A stretch of DNA of 8,982 nucleotides from Synergistaceae bacterium (lineage in GTDB: Bacteria; Synergistota; Synergistia; Synergistales; Synergistaceae): the NCBI GenBank assembly GCA_030531285.1, contig JAUNNW010000052.1, forward strand, positions 1-8,982, read 5' to 3'. The notes under the pieces were generated by a model. The model did no database searches. It saw nothing but the letters and a program-made list of their open reading frames with translations, and was not told the DNA's origin. Positions 1-4,828 of the stretch are shown piece by piece. A program made the position numbers and the translations under genes. Each line of letters begins with the position of its first letter. The first letter of the stretch is position 1.

Positions 1-160
1 TCCTCTTTACAAAACTTTTATTTCTTATCCCACAATTTTCCGTGTAGAGCCAAATTCGTGTGGAGTCATTATTGCGGGGACTTTGACAGATAAAATTTTG
101 GGCGAATCTATATTAAGTATTGCAAATACTGAATATTTTGCGTTTCGTAAAAGTTATTAA
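1..160 (+). CDS. C-terminal fragment of an unidentified plus-strand protein (5' end outside window)
   Basis: Frame 2 of the plus strand is open from the window edge through 52 codons to a TAA at 158-160. The peptide begins PLYKTFISYPTIF and ends NTEYFAFRKSY, a balanced mix of hydrophobic and polar residues that reads like the end of a real protein rather than random AT-rich translation. No start codon is visible, so the gene enters from the left. I do not recognise a family. It is the only plausible plus-strand gene here and would converge on the minus-strand genes to its right. The other two plus frames carry stops in this interval. No hairpin terminator is seen just after the stop. It could still be a chance open frame. 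Confidence 0.4.
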   Translation, partial: PLYKTFISYPTIFRVEPNSCGVIIAGTLTDKILGESILSIANTEYFAFRKSY

Positions 161-267
161 AGTTTATTGATAAAGAAAAACTGAACGATAATTTCGATAT
201 TTGATTTGTCCTTCCGTCTTTGTTTTTCGTTCACGCAATATGTTTTACCGTAACATTATACAGTTTT
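161..267. other. AT-rich intergenic stretch, nothing recognised
   Basis: Very AT-rich sequence between the tail of the plus-strand reading frame and the left repeat copy. I see no convincing promoter, hairpin terminator or gene here. Confidence 0.5.
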
Positions 268-308
268 CTAAACGCAAAACTTTTATTTTTTGAGAGTTTT
301 GCGTTTAG
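268..308. repeat. 41-bp palindrome, left copy
   Basis: Arms CTAAACGCAAAACT and AGTTTTGCGTTTAG (14 bp, perfect) surround a 13-base AT-rich loop. It lies about 145 bases downstream of the ATPase stop codon. On the minus strand the stem is followed by AAAACTG rather than a T-tract, so it is not a canonical intrinsic terminator. It could act as an mRNA 3' stabiliser or a DNA recombination site. Confidence 0.7.
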
Positions 309-386
309 GATTAAAAATCCATTGCGCCGTTTTCTTCCGTTTTCCGGCAGACAGTTTTTTTCTCTCAGTTCTTCAAGTGTTATGCC
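268..386 (-). repeat. Left copy of a ~119-bp direct repeat (exonuclease 3' end plus 41-bp palindrome)
   Basis: Aligns base by base with 2062-2179. By hand I count about nine substitutions and one single-base insertion, roughly 92% identity. Identity starts abruptly at CTAAACGCAAAAC and stops after TTATGCC, and the flanks are unrelated. The first 41 bases form an inverted repeat with 14-bp arms. The rest corresponds to about 25 codons of the exonuclease C-terminus. Together with the right copy it brackets the ATPase gene in direct orientation. Confidence 0.85.
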
Positions 387-451
387 AAAGGCAGTAGTTT
401 TTCGAAATCCAAACCGCATTGTGCCGATAATTTTGATCTCATACAGCATCG

Positions 452-1792
452 TTATTTTTTGAGTTTTTGGAGTGCCAGTCCGATAAGGCGGTCAGTGTGA
501 TCTGCCATAAACAGCGGGATGTTCAGCACATCATCGTCCAGTTTCAGATTGCCCAGAGAGAACCGAATACGCAGCCTAATCTGATCATGGAACAATTCTT
601 TGAATTTCTTCAGGCTCTTGCTCGTTGTATTTGTCTCAGATTTAACTTCCACAGGAAAAATGTCATTTTCCCTCTGTAACATAAAATCTACTTCATAAGA
701 CGGGTTTGTTTGTGACCAGTACCGGGGAATAACTTCAAACTGTGTAATTAGTGTCTGCAGCACAAAGTTTTCCGTCAGTGCGCCTTTAAACTCTGTGAAA
801 AGCCTGTTTTCTTCTCCGAAAGCATTGGGAGCGAGCTGTGCAAGGCGGCGCAGAAGTCCAACGTCCGCCAGATAAATTTTGAAAGCAGACAGGTCGTCAT
901 ACGCTGATATTGGCAGTTTCGGAGCAGTACTGCGATAGATTTTATGTATCAGATGCGCGTCTGCAAGCCATTGCAGCGCATCTTCATATTCACGGGCGCG
1001 AGCTCCCTCTTTGACAACTTTGTAAAGAAATTTTTTGTTTTCGCGTGCAAGCTGTGACGGAACAGACTTCCAAATCATTGATATTTTCGGAAATTCGCTA
1101 ACGTTGGGATGCTTGGCAAAATCCCTTTCATATGCGCTTATAATTCCGGACAAAGCTTCCTGCATAGCAGAGACGTCTCTTGCTTCCGTCCACATCAGGA
1201 CAGGTTCCGGCATCCCTCCGGTAACGTAGTACATTTTCAGTTTTTCGCAAAGCGGATTAAAAAAGGCATTCGGCACTGGCTCAATTGTATCAATCTGTTC
1301 CATATATTTTGACAAGTTCTCGTCACCGTTGGCAAGCAAGAATTCAGTAAAGGTCATAGGATCAATCTGCATAAAGCTTACCTTGCCGACGGGAAAGGAT
1401 GACGGTTTTGCAAGTGCGATGCCAAGCAAGGAGCCGGCGCAGGCAACATGATACTGAGGAGCATTCTCGTAAAAATACTTCATTGCGTTGATAACCTTCG
1501 GACAATCCTGCACTTCATCAAAAATTATCAGTGTTTTTTCCGGCTCAATCTTTTGTCCGCCTGCCAATGTCAAGTTTTGCAGGATACGGCGAACGTCCTT
1601 TGTCGTTTCAAAAAACTGTTTGTACTCTTCGTTCTCGTCAAAGTTAAAATAAGCTGTATTCTCATAGCAGCGTCTGCCTAATTCTTTGAGAATCCAAGTC
1701 TTCCCCACCTGACGCACACCTTTCACAATCAGAGGTTTGCGGTAAGGAGAATTTTTCCATTCAAGCAGTTTCTTCAAAACAGTTCGTTCCAT
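452..1792 (-). CDS. AAA_14 / DUF4143 family ATPase
   Basis: 446 residues, a normal length for the AAA_14 plus DUF4143 family of P-loop ATPases. Residues 23-32 carry the Walker A motif (GVRQVGKT, K31/T32). FDEVQD at 91-96 is Walker B, and VACAGSLLGIAL after 116 fits the sensor-1 region. SFPVGKVSFMQIDPMTFTEF (132-151) is highly typical of the family. The C-terminal DUF4143 region (about 220-400) ends in a PD-(D/E)XK-like fold signature: E341, D369 in YEVDF, then E382 and K384 in VEVKS. Whether it cuts DNA is unknown, and members of this family have no agreed function. The ATG at 1792 follows GAGGTG at five bases, so the start is firm. The gene stands alone between two direct repeats and has its own palindrome-overlapped promoter region, which suggests an acquired cassette. 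Confidence 0.93.
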   Translation of the reverse strand: MERTVLKKLLEWKNSPYRKPLIVKGVRQVGKTWILKELGRRCYENTAYFNFDENEEYKQFFETTKDVRRILQNLTLAGGQKIEPEKTLIIFDEVQDCPKVINAMKYFYENAPQYHVACAGSLLGIALAKPSSFPVGKVSFMQIDPMTFTEFLLANGDENLSKYMEQIDTIEPVPNAFFNPLCEKLKMYYVTGGMPEPVLMWTEARDVSAMQEALSGIISAYERDFAKHPNVSEFPKISMIWKSVPSQLARENKKFLYKVVKEGARAREYEDALQWLADAHLIHKIYRSTAPKLPISAYDDLSAFKIYLADVGLLRRLAQLAPNAFGEENRLFTEFKGALTENFVLQTLITQFEVIPRYWSQTNPSYEVDFMLQRENDIFPVEVKSETNTTSKSLKKFKELFHDQIRLRIRFSLGNLKLDDDVLNIPLFMADHTDRLIGLALQKLKK

Positions 1793-1879
1793 AGATGCAC
1801 CTCGAACGTTATTATATGCGCTTCATTGTTTTTCAACACACCGTTATTTTACACGTTTCCGGTTCAAAATCAACAAAAA

Positions 1880-1905
1880 TCACATAATTATACAGATTTA
1901 TGTGA
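1880..1905. promoter_or_regulatory. Inverted repeat TCACATAA-N10-TTATGTGA around the candidate ATPase -10 box
   Basis: Perfect 8-bp arms TCACATAA (1880-1887) and TTATGTGA (1898-1905) with a 10-base spacer. The spacer overlaps the candidate minus-strand -10 box (1887-1892). The half-site is the same TCACAT/ATGTGA as in the larger palindrome six bases further upstream, as expected for two binding sites of one dimeric repressor. The regulator is unknown. Confidence 0.5.
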
Positions 1906-1915
1906 GAAATATCAC
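1887..1915 (-). promoter_or_regulatory. Candidate sigma70 promoter of the ATPase gene
   Basis: Read on the minus strand, GTGATA (1915-1910, four of six matches to TTGACA) is followed after 17 bases by a perfect TATAAT (1892-1887). Transcription would start near 1880, giving a leader of about 88 bases. A second candidate closer to the gene, TTGATT then 16 bases then TAAAAT, is also possible. The first is favoured because both palindromes sit on its elements. Confidence 0.45.
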
Positions 1916-1938
1916 ATTTTTATATATAAAAATGTGAT
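1911..1938. promoter_or_regulatory. 28-bp perfect palindrome, putative operator of the ATPase gene
   Basis: A perfect palindrome with 14-bp arms (ATCACATTTTTATA and its complement) and no spacer, centred at 1924/1925. It overlaps the -35 element of the candidate ATPase promoter. The outer TCACAT/ATGTGA half-sites recur in the smaller inverted repeat at 1880-1905. Because it lies upstream of the inferred transcription start, it more likely acts as a DNA-binding site than as an RNA hairpin. Confidence 0.6.
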
Positions 1939-2061
1939 TTAGAGGAAGGTTAGACTGTTTTTGATGTAACTTTTCTCTAAAAGACAAATAACTATTATGC
2001 TAAAGCCTGCGAAAGAAAAACCGTTCCGGTGACAGTGTTTTTTTCGAAAAGCTGAGTTTGA

Positions 2062-2102
2062 CTAAACGCAAAACTTTTATTTTTAGGAAGTTTTGCGTTT
2101 AG
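2062..2102. repeat. 41-bp palindrome, right copy, directly after the exonuclease stop
   Basis: Perfect 15-bp arms CTAAACGCAAAACTT and AAGTTTTGCGTTTAG with an 11-base loop. It starts two bases after the exonuclease stop codon, the usual position of a terminator. On the minus strand, however, the stem is followed by TCAAACTC, with no T-tract, and the stem is AT-rich. It may be a 3' end stabiliser or a rho-dependent end, or it may be part of the mobile repeat rather than a terminator. Confidence 0.7.
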
Positions 2103-2179
2103 GATTAAAAATCCGTCGCGCCGTTTTCTTCCGTTTTCCGGCAGACAGATTTTTCTCTCAGTTCTTCTATCGTTATGCC
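2062..2179 (-). repeat. Right copy of the ~119-bp direct repeat (intact exonuclease 3' end)
   Basis: The partner of 268-386, in the same orientation. It contains the last 25 or so codons of the exonuclease in the correct frame, its TAA, and the 41-bp palindrome. The two copies are about 1.79 kb apart and enclose exactly one gene, the ATPase, with its control region. Confidence 0.85.
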
Positions 2180-2785
2180 GCGCTCTTCCATGCGGCGTTT
2201 GAGTATTTCGTAGAGCTTGTAGGCGTCTATGGCGTCTGGCAGTGCACGGTGGCATTCTTTACTGCGTATGCCGAAGTGTCGCGAGAGCGTTTCAAGCGAG
2301 TGGCTGTGGACTTCCGCCGGTTTCGGTATGACGGCGTAGGCAAGTTCGCAGGTATTGATATAGCAGTTTTGATATTCTATGCCGAGTTTCTCCGAGAAGG
2401 CTTTTGTAAAAAGTCTCGTGTCAAACGGGGCAAAGGGGCTTGAGTGTTCAAGCACCGGAAGTTCCCCGATAAACGTGCGGAGTTTTATCAGCGCTTCAGT
2501 TATGCAAGGCGCGTTTTCAAGCATTGCGTTTGTTATATGGTGTACGGAAAATGCGGTCGGATATCCCCTGTCATCATAAAGTCGCTCGTCAACCGGTTCG
2601 GACGGTTTAACAAGTGTTTCAAACACGTCAGCGATTTCGCCCTTGACAATCCGCACCGCGCCAATGTCTATTATTTCCGCGCTGCGTCCTATGCCTGTGG
2701 TTTCGGTGTCGTATGCGACGTATTCCGATACAAGCAGCCGTTTTGTTATGTTTCTTCTCGGGTTAACCCAGCCAGTTGCGTTCAT
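2105..2785 (-). CDS. DEDDh 3'-5' exonuclease, DnaQ/PolIII-epsilon-like
   Basis: 226 residues; predicted to remove nucleotides from DNA or RNA 3' ends using two metal ions. ExoI motif YDTETTG holds D26 and E28. ExoII is APFDTRLF with D122. ExoIIIε is CHRALPDAIDAY with H179 and D184, the H-x4-D spacing of the DEDDh class. The length fits a stand-alone exonuclease domain and there is no polymerase, helicase or UvrC-like domain. A longer frame is open to an ATG at 2881, but that codon has no ribosome site, whereas the ATG at 2785 follows GGAGGCGGAG closely, so 2785 is used. A perfect TATAAT lies just upstream (2807-2812), though with a poor -35. The last ~25 codons are duplicated beyond the ATPase gene. 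It may act in proofreading or repair; assigning it as the replicative epsilon subunit is not justified. Confidence 0.9.
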   Translation of the reverse strand: MNATGWVNPRRNITKRLLVSEYVAYDTETTGIGRSAEIIDIGAVRIVKGEIADVFETLVKPSEPVDERLYDDRGYPTAFSVHHITNAMLENAPCITEALIKLRTFIGELPVLEHSSPFAPFDTRLFTKAFSEKLGIEYQNCYINTCELAYAVIPKPAEVHSHSLETLSRHFGIRSKECHRALPDAIDAYKLYEILKRRMEERGITIEELREKSVCRKTEENGATDF

Positions 2786-2862
2786 TTTCTCCGCCTCCGC
2801 CGTAATTATACAATAAAAATAGGCAGCGGGCTCACACTGCTTCTTTTTAATGCCTGTATCGT

Positions 2863-2908
2863 GCGGAAGCCGTATACCCATTATTGAGTAGAGCTCTCCG
2901 GCTTCCGC
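2863..2908. repeat. Inverted repeat after the TPR-like gene, possible weak terminator
   Basis: Arms GCGGAAGCCG (2863-2872) and CGGCTTCCGC (2899-2908) pair perfectly over 10 bp with a 26-base spacer. It begins 15 bases after the stop codon of the small TPR-like protein. There is no T-tract on either side, so it is not a standard intrinsic terminator. Confidence 0.5.
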
Positions 2909-2923
2909 TTCTTCTGTGTCCGT

Positions 2924-3412
2924 CTACGCACGGAGACATTCAATGGTTTTTCTGTAGCATTCTGCGGCTTCTTTGTACGAGCCTGCTCCGTAGTAGCTGT
3001 TTGCAAGCACTTCCCACGTTTTTGCCATCGGCTCGATCTTCACGCTCTGTGCGGCCTTTTCCGAAACAGCCGTAAAGAATGTGCTGAATTTGTCGCTGAT
3101 AAGTTTCTGCATTTTTCTGTCACAGTAAACGGATTCGAATTCTTTGCCGTTCAGGCAGCATTTCTGCATCAACATTCCGCTTTCAAGGCCTTTGGCGGTC
3201 GGTTTCGTCCTGCCTGTTTCTTTCACCCAGTAGCCTTCCGAAACAAGCCAGTCAGATACCGTTTTAAAGGTCAGAGCCTCCGAGTTGTAACGCGTGTTGA
3301 GCATCTTGACAATTTTTGTCACCGAACGAAGCTCAGGATTGTAATTTCTCTTTTCTCCATGTACCGTTCTTCCGCTTTCGTTGTTCTGCACTGCCGTAAC
3401 TTTCTCCTGCAT
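2924..3412 (-). CDS. Small protein with N-terminal winged-helix-like region and C-terminal TPR-like repeat
   Basis: 162 residues, no named family recognised. Residues about 30-82 (SVTKIVKMLNTRYNS through TVSDWLVSEGYWV to TAKGLESGM) resemble a compact helical or winged-helix domain of the kind found in small regulators and phage-like proteins, but I cannot place it firmly. Residues 130-160 (AKTWEVLANSYYGAGSYKEA, then ECYRKTIECL) fit a single tetratricopeptide repeat, usually a protein-contact helix pair. There are no signal peptide and no membrane segments. A GTG at 3421 is in frame, but the ATG at 3412 has AGGAAGG eight bases ahead and is preferred. A perfect 27-bp palindrome lies about 60 bases upstream. 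Terminators or inverted repeats on both sides suggest a single-gene unit. Confidence 0.75.
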   Translation of the reverse strand: MQEKVTAVQNNESGRTVHGEKRNYNPELRSVTKIVKMLNTRYNSEALTFKTVSDWLVSEGYWVKETGRTKPTAKGLESGMLMQKCCLNGKEFESVYCDRKMQKLISDKFSTFFTAVSEKAAQSVKIEPMAKTWEVLANSYYGAGSYKEAAECYRKTIECLRA

Positions 3413-3472
3413 AATAGTCACCTTCCTGTCTGGATTTGTGTTACAACTAATATTTAAGCGCGTATTTTTTAA

Positions 3473-3499
3473 AAAATGTCATTTTCAAAATGACATTTT
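3473..3499. promoter_or_regulatory. 27-bp perfect inverted repeat upstream of the TPR-like gene, putative operator
   Basis: Arms AAAATGTCATTTT (3473-3485) and AAAATGACATTTT (3487-3499) are perfect complements around a single central C. A third TGTCA occurs at 3512-3516. It lies 61 bases upstream of the ATG at 3412, in the promoter zone, although I cannot fix convincing -35 and -10 boxes. The symmetry fits a dimeric regulator. It is too AT-rich and lacks a suitable T-tract position for a good terminator. Confidence 0.5.
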
Positions 3500-3525
3500 C
3501 AGCTGAATTTGTGTCATAATAAAAA

Positions 3526-3545
3526 TTTCCCGCACAGGCGGGAAA
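3526..3545 (-). terminator. Intrinsic terminator of the rluD-pgeF-HTH operon
   Basis: Perfect 8-bp stem TTTCCCGC / GCGGGAAA with a four-base loop. On the minus strand it is followed by TTTTTATTAT (3525 downward). It lies 31 bases beyond the HTH gene stop codon. Confidence 0.85.
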
Positions 3546-3576
3546 TCAGTTTTGCACTCTTGGGGAAGCCGACGGT

Positions 3577-4047
3577 TCAGCGCGCTTCGCGAAGTATCGG
3601 CTGACCTATCTGGCTGAGCAGGTAGTTGACATCGTCAGCCACATAGATTTTGTTCATAATGCAGTACATTATTGTTTTGTCAAAGACAAAGGATTCCGAA
3701 AGCACAATTCTGGCTTTGCGCAGCAGGCTCTGCGTTTCCTCAAGGCTGAGTTCAAGCGTGAGGGCAAGGGCGATAGCCGTTCCTTTCGAGCAGTGTCCAT
3801 TTTTGACGTTGTTGAACACGCTGCGGCTGACATCGGCTTTTTTGTAGACCTCGGAGTCTTTTAGTCCCTTTTCGTCTATAATGCACATTACGGCGTCGGA
3901 GAAACTCGTATCCGTTTTGTTCAGTTCGGCTATTTCGGCATCACTGAGAGGCAGCGGTGAAGCTGCGCGGTGTCCGCCGAATTCGCTCTCTTCGAGGTAG
4001 TTTTTCAAATTTTTAAGATGTTTTTCAAGTTTCGCTCTGTCCGTCAT
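3577..4047 (-). CDS. HTH domain protein, XRE/Cro-like
   Basis: 156 residues. The segment 62-96 (LKDSEVYKKADVSRSVFNNVKNG, then KGTAIALALTL) has the layout of a Cro/C1-type helix-turn-helix: a helix, a short turn before DVSRSVFNNVKNG as recognition helix, then a packing helix. SLEETQSLLRKAR (101-113) continues the domain, as in XRE-like proteins where LSLEET leads to a last helix. The first 55 residues are charged and probably helical. The C-terminal 40 residues (FDKTIMYCIMNKIY onward) resemble an extension common in this HTH subgroup. A TTG six codons upstream is in frame, but the ATG at 4047 follows GGAGGAG by nine bases. It starts 40 bases after pgeF with no hairpin between, so it is probably the last gene of that transcript. 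Its targets are unknown. Confidence 0.8.
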   Translation of the reverse strand: MTDRAKLEKHLKNLKNYLEESEFGGHRAASPLPLSDAEIAELNKTDTSFSDAVMCIIDEKGLKDSEVYKKADVSRSVFNNVKNGHCSKGTAIALALTLELSLEETQSLLRKARIVLSESFVFDKTIMYCIMNKIYVADDVNYLLSQIGQPILREAR

Positions 4048-4087
4048 ACCGGTATTCTCCTCCAAACGTTTGATATTGTGCCTTATA

Positions 4088-4828
4088 TTAGAGCAGCATT
4101 ATTCCAGTCAGCATTCGTTCTTCCGCGCAGCCTTTGCGGAAAGACGGGCATACTCCGGAATGGAACGTGCAGATTTCGCTGTGCGACACGTTTTCCCGCT
4201 TTACGCCGAGCTTTTCAAGCGTCAGCCGTATTGCAAACGGCAGGTTAAGCAAATATTTTCCGTTTTCTTTCGGCGTAAATATTTTTGCCGTTTCTTCTCT
4301 GCTGAATTTTTCTTCAAAGCGCGGCAGAAGACCGGCGCTTACTTCGTAGCAGTCAGGACAGATGCACGGACCGGTTGCGGCGATTAAATTTTCAGCTTTC
4401 GTGCCGAATTTTTCAGCCATCACTTTTACCGCGTTCTCCGATATTTTTCCGGCAGTGCCTTTCCAGCCGCTGTGAACCATTGCCGCCGCTTTCTGCACGG
4501 GATCGTAAAGATAAACCGGTACGCAGTCGGCTTCAAGCGTGCAGAGCATAAGTTTTTTTTCGTTTGCCGCAATGCCGTCAAAGCCGCTTTCCGTTTCCAG
4601 TTTTAAAATACCTTCTCCGCCGTTCTGTTTCGTGACAAAGCGTACAGCAGAGGTGTGCGTCTGCGACGGTCTGATTATGTCGGACAAACTTATATCAAAC
4701 TGTTCTGCCAATTTTTTCCAGCTTTCAGCGCTGCGCTTTGGGTCTTTCCATAAGCATTTGTCTTCCGGAACAAAGAATGCGGAAACGCCGCCGTATTTTT
4801 CTATTTCTTTAAGATGGCAGATCTGCAT
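4088..4828 (-). CDS. pgeF: Laccase-domain / YfiH family protein (peptidoglycan editing factor, purine nucleoside enzyme)
   Basis: 246 residues, the usual length for the YfiH/YlmD family (Cu-oxidase_4, DUF152). QTHTSAV (56-62) gives H58, ADCVPVYLYDP (100-110) gives C102, and VHSGWKGT (118-125) gives H119; these are the conserved metal-binding His-Cys-His set. GPCICPDCYEV (153-163) and the C-terminal CTFHSG and FRKG elements also fit. Family members act on purine nucleosides (adenosine deaminase and phosphorolysis reported), and the E. coli member prevents misincorporation at peptidoglycan position 1, hence the symbol; which role applies here is inferred. The ATG at 4828 overlaps the rluD stop (TAATG) and is preceded by AGGTG, so the two are translationally coupled. 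A longer open frame to 4927 lies inside rluD and is rejected. Confidence 0.92.
   Translation of the reverse strand: MQICHLKEIEKYGGVSAFFVPEDKCLWKDPKRSAESWKKLAEQFDISLSDIIRPSQTHTSAVRFVTKQNGGEGILKLETESGFDGIAANEKKLMLCTLEADCVPVYLYDPVQKAAAMVHSGWKGTAGKISENAVKVMAEKFGTKAENLIAATGPCICPDCYEVSAGLLPRFEEKFSREETAKIFTPKENGKYLLNLPFAIRLTLEKLGVKRENVSHSEICTFHSGVCPSFRKGCAEERMLTGIMLL

Larger units (their letters stand above)
231..449 (-). pseudogene. Frameshifted remnant of an exonuclease 3' end, 72-codon open frame after the ATPase gene
   Basis: An ATG at 449-447 lies two bases after the ATPase stop codon and opens a 72-codon frame. Its middle reads FGITLEELREK, matching GITIEELREK near the C-terminus of the DEDDh exonuclease at 2105-2785. 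After that point a one-base expansion (seven T on the plus strand at 355-361, against A plus five T at 2150-2155) shifts the frame, so it continues NCLPENGRKRR through the exonuclease's own 3' UTR palindrome instead of stopping. There is no Shine-Dalgarno sequence ahead of the ATG. The first 20 or so residues do not clearly match the exonuclease, apart from a short LYEI. The simplest reading is a decayed duplicate of the exonuclease end. A small translationally coupled peptide is possible but unsupported. Confidence 0.4.

Noticed and set aside
10..146. Short matches to the repeat palindrome (CAAAACTTTTATTT at 10-23, TTTTGCGTTT at 137-146), possibly a third repeat copy
   Set aside because: Only 10-14 bases of AT-rich sequence with no extension into the rest of the unit; chance is likely.
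268..2102. Insertion sequence or integrated element with its own recombinase
   Set aside because: The only gene between the repeats is the ATPase; no transposase or integrase motif is present and the repeats are direct, not terminal inverted.
1995..2255. 86-residue minus-strand frame overlapping the exonuclease end
   Set aside because: Frame-shifted reading of the exonuclease C-terminus and its palindrome; its similarity to the frame at 231-449 only reflects the DNA repeat.
2105..2881. Longer exonuclease start at ATG 2881
   Set aside because: No ribosome site and a low-quality N-terminus; the ATG at 2785 has a strong GGAGG-type site.
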